NCBI GenBank assembly: GCA_963762075.1
Contig: CAVXJC010000001.1
Coordinates: forward strand, 283,520-347,519
Direction: 5' to 3'
DNA: 64,000 nt
DNA from: JAOUEA01 sp963762075
GTDB lineage: Bacteria > Actinomycetota > UBA4738 > HRBIN12
Below are positions 36,922 to 45,655 of this stretch, piece after piece. A program made the translations under genes and the position numbers. Position 1 is the first letter of the stretch; each line of letters opens with the position of its first letter. Below the pieces are notes generated by a model. The model was not told where the DNA came from, made no database searches, and saw only the letters and a list, made by a program, of their open reading frames with translations.

Positions 36922-36987
36922 GCGGAGGCGCTCCGGGCCGCCCGCGAGGGAAACGCACGTACTAGGTGTCGCAACCCCGAACTGGAT

Positions 36988-37290
36988 CTATGGCGCGCTC
37001 GTCACCTTGTCGCGGGGGGTGATCGCGTAGATCTTGATCGGCCGCGTGATGCCCTTGAGGGTGATCTCGTCGACGAGACGGCCATCGACGAAATGGTCGA
37101 CCGCCACCATCGTCCGCTCGCTCACCAGGATCTGTCGTGCCGCCGCCTTGTCGGCAAGGCGGGCCGCGAGATTCACCTCGTTGCCGAGAACGGTGTAGTC
37201 GCTGCGCGAGGAGGACCCGATGTCACCGACGGTCATCCAGCCCGTCGCGACGCCGATGCCGATCTCGAACGCTGCAGCCAGAGTCTGCAC
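36988..37290 (-). pseudogene. 5'-truncated class III cyclase fragment
   Basis: About 100 residues in one frame cover only the C-terminal half of a cyclase domain: FEIGIGVATGWMTVGDIGSS, DYTVLGNEVNLAARLADKAA and the closing VDEITLKGITRPIKIYAI. The first metal-binding Asp and preceding strands are missing, and a stop lies in frame four codons upstream. Unlike the other cyclases here it has the canonical VNLAAR. It lies immediately downstream of the TPR-cyclase gene, so it is a remnant of an older cyclase gene. Confidence 0.75.
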
Positions 37291-37321
37291 ATGACCGCAT
37301 TAGAGCAGAGCAATCAAACGC

Positions 37322-39271
37322 CTAGCGCCAGGTGACTCGGACGAGTGCGACGGGTTCTGCGAATCCTTTGAGGGAGACTTCTCCAGTCGGCGTGTATGCG
37401 ACCTCGGATCCGGACTCATCCATGGTGGAACGGCTCGCGAGGATATCCCCTCCTTCTGCGAGCCCCGCGATCCTCGCCGCTCGGTGGACCTCCGCCCCGC
37501 CGTAGTCCTCCCCTCGTCGTGTTGCCGCGCCGGCATGAACGCCTATCCGCACCGAGAGTGAGAAGCCCTCGGATCGCCGATGGTCGGCGAGCGCCCGCTG
37601 CACAGCGACGGCACACCGCAGCGCCGACCGCGGGTCGGGGAACGTGACGAAGAACCCATCCCCGGTCGGATGTCCGATGTCGCCGCCGTGGGCCGCGAAG
37701 AGCGATCTGAGCGTGCGGTCGTGCCAGGTAAGCAGGTCCTCCCAGGCGTCGTCGCCGATCACCCCGATCAAGTCGGTCGACCGCACGATGTCCGTAAACA
37801 TGAACGCTCGATCAGCCCTTTCCGGGCGCTCGTCCTCGCGTGTGAGCCGATCGAGCGTGCGCCGGGCCAGCTCCGCACCCGGTAAAGCGCCAATCCGCTC
37901 GAACGCATCTCGTGCCGAGCGCGCCTCGATGCGCGCGGCATCCTCATCCCCGCTGGCGACGTACGCCTCCCCCAAGAGCAAGCTGACCTCGGCGGCCTCG
38001 AGCGGCGCATCGAGCTGCAGCCACTTCGTGCGGGCTCGCCGCAAGATCGGAATCGCGGCCGCGACGTCACCCGTCGAGAGCAGGAGCCCGCCCCGCGCGA
38101 CAGCTGACATCGCGCTGAGCGAAGGGGTTTGGAAGTGCGCGACGAGCGTATCGAGTTCGTCTGCGGCGGACGTTGCCGTCTCGGAATCGTCTCTCGCGAG
38201 GGCGATCTTGACCTGCGCGGCCAACAGTCGGATCCGTGAGCAGTGATCCGCACCGTCCTCGTCGAGCGCCTGCTGGATGCCCGATGCAGCGGCATCGACC
38301 TTGCCCTCGGCCAGCCGCAGCAACGACCGTCCCGGGTGAGGCGGTCTGCCGAGCCTCTCGGCTCGAGCGTAGGCTTCCTCGGCGGCGACGAAATCACCGA
38401 GATGACGTCGCACCTCACCGATTTCGTAAAAGGCCGGACCCTGTTCGGAGACAAAGTTGTAGCGGGGGAGCTCCTCGCATGCGGCGAGGGCATCCGCCCC
38501 CGCCCCACGTAGATCGCCGTGGAACACCTTCAGCTCCGCACGATGGATCCGACACACGCCGGGGAACGCCGGCACGGACCGACGCTCGCACCACCGGAGT
38601 GTCGCCTCGGTCCACTCGCTCGCACGCCCGTAATCGCCTAGCTTCGAGCAGATCCCGATCATCCCGCAATAGACATAGCCCGCCGCTGCGGGATCGAGCT
38701 CTCCGCCGACGACCGTCGCCATGCACTCGTCAAGGAGCGGCATGCCCGTCGCAACATCGCCGAGCAGACACAGCGCGTGACCCTTGTCGTGAAGGCTCAT
38801 CGCCGCGAGATCGGGGTCGCCGCTGCGCTCGGCGAACGCAAGTGCCTCGTCGTAGCGCTGGATCGCACCACGGTAGTCGTTCTCCATGATCCACAGCAGT
38901 AGCCCCTGCATCCAGAGCAGCCAGCCGTGAACGGGCCATGTCGCGTCCTCCTCAGCGAGGCGCGCCGCCTTCTGGGCCCAGCCCTGTGCCAGGGGGATCG
39001 ACATGCGCATGCCGTGCTGTTCCGCGAGTCGGTAGGCCATCATGGCCGCCTGTGCACGATCGCCTTCGTCGAGGTATGCGGCGTAGGCCCGCTCCAGCGC
39101 CTCGATCGTCCCGTCAGGACGCCCGGTCCAATAGTTCGACCAGGCGAGCATCTCGAGCGCTGTGCCCGGTAGGGAGTGGGTCCGGTCCGCCTGGGCTAGC
39201 GCCTCGTAGGCGTCCTCCCAGGCGTGCCGCTCCAGCGCATCCCGCGCTATGGCGATCGGATGGTCGCTCAT
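37322..39271 (-). CDS. TPR-repeat protein with C-terminal class III cyclase domain
   Basis: 649 residues from ATG 39271, after a CCGAGGAGC site. Residues 1-470 are a helical TPR-like solenoid (ALERHAWEDAYEALAQADRT, QRYDEALAFAERSGDPDLAA, AEVSLLLGEAYVASGDEDAA). Residues 480-649 are a cyclase domain: RAFMFTDIVRSTDLIGVIGD, HPTGDGFFVTFPD, VRIGVHAGAATRRG, VHRAARIAGLAEGGDILASR. The catalytic domain is closely related to that of the ferredoxin fusion at 36.2 kb (both have WHD.TLRSLFA.H.G). The solenoid is expected to sense a protein partner. No membrane segment. Confidence 0.9.
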   Translation of the reverse strand: MSDHPIAIARDALERHAWEDAYEALAQADRTHSLPGTALEMLAWSNYWTGRPDGTIEALERAYAAYLDEGDRAQAAMMAYRLAEQHGMRMSIPLAQGWAQKAARLAEEDATWPVHGWLLWMQGLLLWIMENDYRGAIQRYDEALAFAERSGDPDLAAMSLHDKGHALCLLGDVATGMPLLDECMATVVGGELDPAAAGYVYCGMIGICSKLGDYGRASEWTEATLRWCERRSVPAFPGVCRIHRAELKVFHGDLRGAGADALAACEELPRYNFVSEQGPAFYEIGEVRRHLGDFVAAEEAYARAERLGRPPHPGRSLLRLAEGKVDAAASGIQQALDEDGADHCSRIRLLAAQVKIALARDDSETATSAADELDTLVAHFQTPSLSAMSAVARGGLLLSTGDVAAAIPILRRARTKWLQLDAPLEAAEVSLLLGEAYVASGDEDAARIEARSARDAFERIGALPGAELARRTLDRLTREDERPERADRAFMFTDIVRSTDLIGVIGDDAWEDLLTWHDRTLRSLFAAHGGDIGHPTGDGFFVTFPDPRSALRCAVAVQRALADHRRSEGFSLSVRIGVHAGAATRRGEDYGGAEVHRAARIAGLAEGGDILASRSTMDESGSEVAYTPTGEVSLKGFAEPVALVRVTWR

Positions 39272-39399
39272 GCTCCTCGGCGGCTCCACGGTCCAGTAGA
39301 CACTCGAACCGTACCTGGTCAAGGCGTCGCTCCGCGACCCAGTCGAAGCAACCGCGGCCCTGCGGCCTCGGGACATCGGTTTGTCACGAGGATGGAGGG

Positions 39400-40245
39400 T
39401 CAGCCGAGATCGGGCCTGGCCGGTGGGCCGTCAGGAGACAGCGACCAAACCACAGGCGGGATCCGCTCCTGGAATACCTCGGCGAAGGTCAGGACGCGCT
39501 CGAGCTCCGACGCCTGCAAGCGCGGCATCCAAGCGACGAGCCAGCCGCGCTGGAGCTGGAACCCGTGCGCGGGGCCCGGCTCGAGCAACCAGCGCATCAT
39601 CCGCTGGTCAAGCACCGCCGAGGCGAACCTGCGATCGGCCGCGCGAACCTCGAAGAGCCGGTTGAAGGCCTCCAGCTCGAACTCCACGTCGCGCAGCCCC
39701 ACAGTGTTGCGGGCGACGTCGAACAGGCCCCGCCGACGGATCAACAGAGACGGCCACCAGTCTGGGATCCGAACGATGGCGCACGAGAACCACTCCCGCT
39801 CCTCGTCGGCCGCCCGCCAGTAGTCGAACGCCCGCACCTCGCGACCGTCGCGCATCCCCCAGACGACGTTCTCGACGCCCTGGGTGCCGGGTACCTTGCC
39901 AAACCGCACGAAGGGGGCGAAGTCAAGGTCGAGCAGCCCAAAGGGGTCCCTCGGCGAGAAGGAGAGCCCCAGGCGACGGGCCTCGTATTCGACCGCCGCC
40001 CGCCGGGAAACCTTCTGGACCCGAGACACGAGCAGGAACCCGCCTACCCAGAGCACGAGCACGACGAGCACCCCTTGACCGCCGCCCCCGACCATGATCA
40101 CGGCGGCGACCGTTCCGGTGGCCACCCCTGCCGCGATGAGCCAGATCTTCCCCACGTCGACATCGAACGTACTCCTGCCGGGTGGCTCCTGGCGCTCGCT
40201 TCGCCAGCGCCTACTCCCGAATAACTCTCCTTTGGAGCCTTTCAA
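39400..40245 (-). CDS. Membrane protein of unknown function
   Basis: 281 residues from TTG 40245, start uncertain. After a basic N-terminus come two hydrophobic helices (IWLIAAGVATGTVAAVIMVG and GVLVVLVLWVGGFLLVS), then a large soluble domain with VVWGMRDGREVRAFDYWRAA, CAIVRIPDWWPSLLIRRRGL and MMRWLLEPGPAHGFQLQRGW. This resembles widespread actinobacterial membrane proteins with a cytoplasmic domain; no functional assignment. It is downstream of nothing obvious and ends 24 bases before the TPR-cyclase region. Confidence 0.6.
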   Translation of the reverse strand: MKGSKGELFGSRRWRSERQEPPGRSTFDVDVGKIWLIAAGVATGTVAAVIMVGGGGQGVLVVLVLWVGGFLLVSRVQKVSRRAAVEYEARRLGLSFSPRDPFGLLDLDFAPFVRFGKVPGTQGVENVVWGMRDGREVRAFDYWRAADEEREWFSCAIVRIPDWWPSLLIRRRGLFDVARNTVGLRDVEFELEAFNRLFEVRAADRRFASAVLDQRMMRWLLEPGPAHGFQLQRGWLVAWMPRLQASELERVLTFAEVFQERIPPVVWSLSPDGPPARPDLG

Positions 40246-40475
40246 TGCGCCCAGGGATAAGGCGTAGCGCCAGCGGCTTAGACTGCAAGTCGAGCTGAGC
40301 GGTTTCGAATAGATCTGCGGGCGATCTCAAGTAGGAGTGAGCCTGACGCGGGACCTTGCGCTCCAGCACTGGCGCGCGCTGGAACTATTGCGGAGCGATA
40401 GCCGTCCAGCCCCGCCATTCATTCCTTGGTGACTCGGACGCCAGGGGACATGGCGAAGAACAGCCCCCGAGGGTG

Positions 40476-40655
40476 TTAGGTCGCCTCAACTCCGTCATCG
40501 TGGATGACGGTCGGTCCGTCAAGCATGTCGAGCAATCGACTCGCCGCATCGAGCTGAGCCTCAGCCTTCTTCACCGCATCAGCCAAGTCGTAGCGAGCTT
40601 CCGAGATGTACGAGGCGATGACGGCAACGTCGGTCGCCCTCGCTGTCGTCTCCAC
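40476..40655 (-). CDS. Small helical protein divergent from the histidine kinase
   Basis: 59 residues from GTG 40655 with an AGGAAGGGG site. Mostly helical (ASYISEARYDLADAVKKAEA, QLDAASRLLDMLDGPTV), no Cys or membrane segment. No family recognised. An open frame to 40835 precedes it but would lack a ribosome site. It is divergent from the kinase gene at 40819. Confidence 0.45.
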   Translation of the reverse strand: METTARATDVAVIASYISEARYDLADAVKKAEAQLDAASRLLDMLDGPTVIHDDGVEAT

Positions 40656-40818
40656 GTCATTCCCCTTCCTGCGACTTACGGACGTCGCGAAGATACGCGT
40701 CTCGCTGCGGTTCGCAACGACCTGGCTCCGCGAAGTTCGCGTCTTCGCACACAGCGGCAAGGTCGGGCTGAGCGCAGGGCAGTGGAGATACAAGATCCTG
40801 GCCGGCAAGAGCGCCTGC

Positions 40819-42972
40819 ATGACAATCTCAGGCATGCGAAGACGGACGGAACGGTCGCCTCAGGAGGATCGCGCCCTGACCGCCGTGCCCCGCATCGCAT
40901 CGCGCGCTCTGGCCGTCGCGACGGCCGCGATCGGCGTGGCGATCATCGTGGTCGCCGTCGGGGGAGACTACGAACAGACACAGGCCGAGGACGACCTCGT
41001 CCTCTTGGCGATCGTGCTGGGCACGGTAGGGATGGGCACAGTCGGTGCGGTCCTCTCGGCCAAGGCTCCCCAGAACCCGCTCGGTCTCGCCTACCAGGTA
41101 GCCGCGATGTTCATCGGGCTGACCATCCTGCCGTCGCTGTACGGCGAGCTGGGCGTGACCAGCCGTCCCGGTCTCCCCCTCGTGCCGATCGCGGGATGGC
41201 TCATGCAGATCGCGTTCCTTCCGGCGTTCAGCGCGACGCTCACCGCGTTCCTCCTTTTCCCCGACGGGCACCCGCCTTCCTCGCGGTGGAGGCCGACGGT
41301 GTGGCTGATCTGGGGCGGCGCAGCCCTCGCCGCGATCGGTACCACCTTCGGAGCGTCGACATTCGAGTTTGAATCGGGATCCGTCGCGAACCCGTTCGTG
41401 ATGGGCCCAGAGGGGCTGTTCACCGCATTCAACACCCTGGGCGGCGTGGCCCTGTTCGCCGGGGGAATCCTCGCAGTGATCTCGGTCGTCGTCCGGTTCC
41501 GCCGTTCCGACGGCGAGGAACGACAGCAGCTTCGATGGCTCGCCTGGGCCGCAGTCGTGATCTTGGCCTGCGTGATCGCTTTGGTCGTCACCGGATTCGC
41601 CTTTCCCGAAAACAGCACGGCGTTCGACCTTGTGTTCCTCGCGCTCGTGACAGCGGTCCTCGTAGGGCTCCCGGTCGCGACCGCGATGGCGGTTCTGCGG
41701 TACCGGCTCTACGACCTCGACCTGGTCGTCAAGAAGACGGCGATCTATTCGATCGTGGCGATCGCGCTGACCGCCCTCTATCTCCTGCTGCTCGGAGCCG
41801 CGGCGCTGGCCGGCTTCGGAGCGATCCCCGCCGCCATCGCCTTCCTCCTCACCTTCAATCCCGCACGGAACCGTGCGCGGAAGCTCGCCGACCGGATCGT
41901 GTACGGCAAGCGAGCCACCCCGTTCGAGGTCCTCTCGGAGTTTTCCGAGCGGGTCGGCGAGACGTACTCGATCGACGACGTGCTTCCCCGCATGACCCAA
42001 CTCCTCGCCGCCGGCACCGGAGCGCGTGAGGCACGCGCGTGGATCCGCCATGGACGGGTGATCCGATCCGCGGCGGCGGCTCCCGCGGACGCGGGAGCGA
42101 CGCCGGACCTGGAGCTGGCCGGTGATGAACTGCCAGGGTTCGGCGAAGGCGTGCACGTCTTCCCGGTCACCCATCAGGGGGAGCTGCTCGGCGCCATCAC
42201 GCTGGCGATGGCAGCCAATGACCCCATGGACGCGTCGAAGGAACGGCTCGCCCAGGGCGTGGCTTCGCAGGCCGGATTGGCGCTACGCAACGTGCGGCTG
42301 GTGGAGGACCTGCGGGCGTCGCGGCGCCGGATCGTGGCCGCGCAGGACGAGCGCGCTAAAGCGCTCGAGCGGAACATCCACGACGGCGCCCAGCAACAGC
42401 TCGTCGCGCTCACGATCCGGCTCCGTCTCGCCGAGCAGATGGCGGCCCGCGACCCCGCGGCGATTGCGGCGATGCTGCGCGACCTGCGGGACGAGGCATC
42501 TGGGGCGCTGGAGGACCTGCGCGACCTCGCACGCGGAATCTATCCTCCGCTGCTCGCGGACAAGGGTCTCTCCGCCGCGCTCGAGGCGCAGGCGCGCAAG
42601 GCCGCCGTTGCCGTCGAGCTACAGGCCGGCGAGATCGGCCGGTATCCCCAGGACATCGAGTCGACCGTCTACTTCTGTGTGCTGGAGGCTCTGAACAACG
42701 TCGTGAAGTACGCGGATGCGCGCAGTGCGGTGGTCTCGCTGGGACAGACTAAAGGCGTCCTCACGTTCGAGGTGCGGGACGACGGGCGTGGGTTCGACAC
42801 CGCTGGGTCGACCTACGGCACCGGCCTTCAGGGAATGGCCGACCGTCTCGACGCCGTCGGCGGGAGTCTGATCGTCCGAAGCTCTCCGGGGGCGGGGGCG
42901 GTGGTGCGCGGCGACATCCCGGTCTCGGACCGCGGTGCAGTCGAGGAACTCCCTGCCCGATCCGGTGAGTAG
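40819..42972 (+). CDS. NarL-type sensor histidine kinase
   Basis: About 717 residues from ATG 40819 (ATG 40834 possible). Eight to ten hydrophobic segments in the first half form a membrane sensor (ASRALAVATAAIGVAIIVVA, VVILACVIALVVTGFAF), followed by a GAF-like region and a HisKA_3 dimerisation helix with the phospho-acceptor His in ERNIHDGAQQQLVALTIRLR. The HATPase domain has N-box EALNNVVKYADARSAV and DDGRGFDTAG. This kinase class normally signals to a LuxR/NarL response regulator, but none is adjacent: the next gene is a Crp/Fnr regulator after a 340-base gap. Orphan kinase. Confidence 0.9.
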   Translation: MTISGMRRRTERSPQEDRALTAVPRIASRALAVATAAIGVAIIVVAVGGDYEQTQAEDDLVLLAIVLGTVGMGTVGAVLSAKAPQNPLGLAYQVAAMFIGLTILPSLYGELGVTSRPGLPLVPIAGWLMQIAFLPAFSATLTAFLLFPDGHPPSSRWRPTVWLIWGGAALAAIGTTFGASTFEFESGSVANPFVMGPEGLFTAFNTLGGVALFAGGILAVISVVVRFRRSDGEERQQLRWLAWAAVVILACVIALVVTGFAFPENSTAFDLVFLALVTAVLVGLPVATAMAVLRYRLYDLDLVVKKTAIYSIVAIALTALYLLLLGAAALAGFGAIPAAIAFLLTFNPARNRARKLADRIVYGKRATPFEVLSEFSERVGETYSIDDVLPRMTQLLAAGTGAREARAWIRHGRVIRSAAAAPADAGATPDLELAGDELPGFGEGVHVFPVTHQGELLGAITLAMAANDPMDASKERLAQGVASQAGLALRNVRLVEDLRASRRRIVAAQDERAKALERNIHDGAQQQLVALTIRLRLAEQMAARDPAAIAAMLRDLRDEASGALEDLRDLARGIYPPLLADKGLSAALEAQARKAAVAVELQAGEIGRYPQDIESTVYFCVLEALNNVVKYADARSAVVSLGQTKGVLTFEVRDDGRGFDTAGSTYGTGLQGMADRLDAVGGSLIVRSSPGAGAVVRGDIPVSDRGAVEELPARSGE

Positions 42973-43008
42973 GCCTTCTGGGGAGGTCGCTGCTTATGAA
43001 AGTCTGAC

Positions 43009-43115
43009 TCAGTCGGGCAGCACGAGGATGTGTCGGACCGCGCCGAGATTGGGGGAGCTCCTGCCAGGTAGATCCGCCGTCTTCCGGCCGAACAGGCGTC
43101 CGTCGGAAGTGCCGA
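43009..43115 (-). pseudogene. 3' fragment of a BNR propeller gene, relic of the one at 9152
   Basis: Minus-strand translation ends DGRLFGRKTADLPGRSSPNL then GAVRHILVLPD and a stop; the intact protein at 9152-10054 ends with EGRLFGSEDAG and GAVQHILVLPD. The base sequence from about 42990 to 43115 matches 9132-9265 with scattered substitutions and a small deletion, including 20 bases beyond the stop. No more of the gene is present. It is the tail of a lost paralogue. Confidence 0.85.
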
Positions 43116-43314
43116 CGCCGGGACAGGCGGGTACCACCACAACCCAGCAGGGAGCAGGTCCATCGCCATCAGCGGAGCCTGCACGAAGGTAGCGCCTCTT
43201 CGGACGATCTGCGTAGACTGGACTCACGCACCCGATGCTTCCGGTGTTCTCGGTCAGGGTCAGGCGCGCCGGGCCCCGAGTTTTCGCCGAGTGTGCTTTG
43301 TCGAAGGGACGGCT

Positions 43315-44028
43315 ATGCCCGAACCCCAACCTCCCGATCGCATCGGCAACTTGTTGTTCGACGCCCTTCCTCCGGATGTGCGGAAAGCTTTGCTGGTCGG
43401 CTCGCACTTCCAGAAGATCAATCCAGCTGAGGAGTACGTGACGCTCGGGGACGACGTCCTCTCGGCGTACTTCGCGACGAGCGGCGCGCTATCGATCCTG
43501 GCCCAGCCGGATGACGAGACCATCGTCGAGGCTTCGACAGTGGGCCGGGAGGGAGCCGCCGACGCGTTCGCTGCCATCGGGGCATTGAAGGCCCGACACC
43601 GGCTGATCGGCCAGATCGAGGGCGAGATGCTCGTGGTCGACTCGAAGCTACTGGTCGAACAGGTCTCCCAGAGCGGCCGGGCCCAGACGCTCATCTTCAG
43701 CTACATCCAGGCGCTGTACGGCCAAGCAGCCATCACCGCGGCCTGCAACGCCAGGCACCAGGTGAGTCAGCGGACGGCCCGCTCGCTCCTGCAGAGCCAC
43801 GATTGCGTGGACAGCGACACGTTCCGGCTGAAGCAGGAGCTCCTCGCCTACATGCTCGGGGTGACCCGGCCGAGCGTGTCACTCGCTGCAGCGACCCTGA
43901 AATCTGCCGGGCTGATCAGCTACACCCGGGGCACCATCACGATCCTCGATCGCATGGGACTCGAAGACGCCTCATGCGCCTGCTACGAGCAAGCACGCCT
44001 CCAGTACTCGGAGCTCATTGAGCTGTAG
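43315..44028 (+). CDS. Crp/Fnr-family transcription regulator
   Basis: 237 residues from ATG 43315. A cNMP-binding beta-barrel occupies the first 150 residues (LSILAQPDDETIVEASTVGR, EGAADAFAAIGAL), and a winged helix-turn-helix of the Crp_2 type closes the protein: LKQELLAYMLGVTRPSVSLA, LKSAGLISYTRGTITILDRM. No Cys cluster at the N-terminus, so it is not a typical FNR oxygen sensor; the barrel lacks an obvious RxS cAMP motif, so the ligand is uncertain, although several cyclases exist in this window. It is preceded by a BNR relic and followed by a 325-base gap. Confidence 0.9.
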   Translation: MPEPQPPDRIGNLLFDALPPDVRKALLVGSHFQKINPAEEYVTLGDDVLSAYFATSGALSILAQPDDETIVEASTVGREGAADAFAAIGALKARHRLIGQIEGEMLVVDSKLLVEQVSQSGRAQTLIFSYIQALYGQAAITAACNARHQVSQRTARSLLQSHDCVDSDTFRLKQELLAYMLGVTRPSVSLAAATLKSAGLISYTRGTITILDRMGLEDASCACYEQARLQYSELIEL

Positions 44029-44353
44029 CAAGCCGAGGCGGGACACACAGAGCCCCATGGACCGTGTTGCATCAAACATGCTTGGCCGTGTCCCAAATCC
44101 TCGCACCTTCCATGGGCCGGGCTCGTATCCCAATCGTCGGCCATGCTCTCGACAAGGTTCAGCCCGAACCTTCGACCCGATCTGCCTCGGCGCTCGGCGG
44201 CACGACGCGCACCTTGCTCGCTGGCGTGGGCTGCTCCAAGAAACCAAGCGAGGGAAGCTTCTAAGTACGTTCGATGTCGAACCGACATATTGAGCGGCTC
44301 GTCCTAGGGTGACGAACCATGCGACTAGGGAGAAGGACCCTCAGGGGGCAGGT
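44029..44353. other. Intergenic region, no gene recognised
   Basis: 325 bases between the Crp/Fnr and STAS genes. Frames are open on both strands but none has a ribosome site or motif. The STAS promoter should lie near its 3' end. Confidence 0.4.
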
Positions 44354-44692
44354 ATGGAACCCAGCGAGCCGCAGCCGTTCATGATCGATGTCCGCGCGCA
44401 GGAGTCGCGTCGCATCGTCCGCCTCGCAGGCGAGCTCGACATGGCCGCCGCCCCCGCGTGCAGCGAAGCTCTCCACGCGATCCAGCAGCAAGACCTTCTC
44501 GAGGTCGTGATCGATCTACGCGGACTGACATTCCTGGATTCGATGGGTCTGTCAGCGCTCTTGAAGGCCCACCTCGCCGGACTGGACGGGCACAAGCCGG
44601 TCTCATTCGTGCGCGGCAGCCCAACGGTGCATCGGGTTTTCCAGCTCACCCTGTTGGATGCCCGGCTCGACTGGGTGGATCCGCCGGACTGA
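44354..44692 (+). CDS. STAS-domain anti-sigma factor antagonist-like protein
   Basis: 112 residues from ATG 44354. Family strands and the phosphorylation site are visible: RRIVRLAGELDMAAAPACSE, LEVVIDLRGLTFLDSMGLSA with Ser in the DSMG motif, then ALLKAHLAGLDGHKPVSFVR. Proteins of the SpoIIAA/RsbV type are regulated by serine phosphorylation and bind an anti-sigma kinase. No anti-sigma kinase or sigma factor is in the window, so the partner is elsewhere. Consistent with a general-stress function for this region. Confidence 0.85.
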   Translation: MEPSEPQPFMIDVRAQESRRIVRLAGELDMAAAPACSEALHAIQQQDLLEVVIDLRGLTFLDSMGLSALLKAHLAGLDGHKPVSFVRGSPTVHRVFQLTLLDARLDWVDPPD

Positions 44693-44812
44693 GCTGTTGG
44701 CTGGACGATCGATAGAAGGCGTTCAATGCGGCCACGGCCTTAGGCGTGTGGGTCCTTCACCATTGGATCGATGCTCGAGCAGGTCTGTGAGCCGTTAGTC
44801 AGGTGACAGAGG

Positions 44813-45112
44813 TTAGATCTCGGAATCTGGCCTCGCAGCTAAATCGCCTTCTGAAGTTGCCAGCTCATCCGCGTGCACCGTTCCAAGCGGTGCAGGCACG
44901 CCAGCCGAGGCCGTGCTGGATGTGCTCGCGCGGCCCTCCCACGAGTCCCCTTCCGGTCGTTCGCCGAGACGCTCCTGTGCTTGGTTCTTGAGCGACTTTG
45001 CCTTTTCCATGATCTGGTCGTACCGCGCACGGCCAGCGCGTGCCCCTAGCACATAGGCAACTCCGGCGATGACGACTGAGCCAAGGACGCCGCCCCTGCG
45101 CGAGCTTTTCAT
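44813..45112 (-). CDS. Small membrane-anchored protein with glycine-rich helix
   Basis: 99 residues. One N-terminal helix, GSVVIAGVAYVLGARAGRAR, with a small-residue face and an Arg pair, followed by a helical amphipathic linker and a long Pro/Ser/Glu tail. The GYxLGAxxG motif also occurs in the CBS-domain protein at 46145, suggesting a shared membrane-anchor module. Role unknown. Confidence 0.55.
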   Translation of the reverse strand: MKSSRRGGVLGSVVIAGVAYVLGARAGRARYDQIMEKAKSLKNQAQERLGERPEGDSWEGRASTSSTASAGVPAPLGTVHADELATSEGDLAARPDSEI

Positions 45113-45149
45113 CGTCGACCTCTCTTCTCTCGATCAAGGAGCCAGCAGT

Positions 45150-45362
45150 TCATCGGCGCCTGGCAGAAACGATTGCGATCCCGAGGAAGATTCCAACCAC
45201 GAGCCCAGCAGCTCCGGCAAGCATCGTCGACCACGTGCCGGCGTGTGCCGCTGCCTGGGTAGCCTGGGCACCTGCCAAGGTTGCAGCCTGTGTGGCTTGG
45301 CTGACTTCGAGGCCCTTCACTTCATCCTGGAGCTTGCTGACCAATTCTTCGTTACTAGCCAT
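45150..45362 (-). CDS. Small membrane protein with coiled coil and C-terminal helix
   Basis: 70 residues from ATG 45362 with GGAAAGG upstream. N-terminal helix (EELVSKLQDEVKGLEVSQAT), an Ala/Thr/Gln-rich stretch with short internal repeats (ATQAA, AHAG), and a C-terminal membrane helix TMLAGAAGLVVGIFLGIAIV ending in RRR. Tail-anchored topology. No family. Confidence 0.5.
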   Translation of the reverse strand: MASNEELVSKLQDEVKGLEVSQATQAATLAGAQATQAAAHAGTWSTMLAGAAGLVVGIFLGIAIVSARRR

Positions 45363-45427
45363 CGCGTCCATCCTTTCCGATCCGGTCGAGAGGCCGGGGA
45401 CGCTACGCTCCCCATCCTCGATACTGG

Positions 45428-45655
45428 TCATCGCCGGTCTCCTGTTCGGCCAACGTACGTGCGGTCGTCCCGGCGCTTGAGGCCGAAAAGCCCGGCCAGG
45501 CCGAGCAGGCCGAGGAGCCCGAACAGACCGGTGTCGCCACTGTCATTCGTCGCTTCCTCGACTACATCAGTGCCCGTGTCCTGTGCAGCCGCGACGGAGA
45601 TCCCACCGAGCGACAGCGCCACGGCTGCCATGAGTGTCACAAACAGTCGCTTCAC
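45428..45655 (-). CDS. Secreted protein with a WGxxGxxG-CTERM-like tail
   Basis: 75 residues from ATG 45655. Signal peptide VTLMAAVALSLGGISVAAAQ, then a short acidic mature part, then LFGLLGLLGLAGLFG directly followed by KRRDD. The glycine-leucine helix plus basic cluster closely resembles the WGxxGxxG-CTERM sorting tails found in cyanobacteria and other bacteria, although the leading Trp is replaced here by Phe. Such tails are predicted to be membrane anchors trimmed by a dedicated protease; none is in the window. Confidence 0.55.
   Translation of the reverse strand: MKRLFVTLMAAVALSLGGISVAAAQDTGTDVVEEATNDSGDTGLFGLLGLLGLAGLFGLKRRDDRTYVGRTGDRR

Noticed and set aside
40246..40340. tRNA-like stretch with CGCCC...GGGCG ends and GGTTTCGAATAG
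   Set aside because: The arms do not fold into a proper cloverleaf and the anticodon stem is not formed; not called as a tRNA.
41091..42174. Long minus-strand frames opposite the histidine kinase
   Set aside because: Charged, low-complexity shadows of the kinase codons with no start signal.
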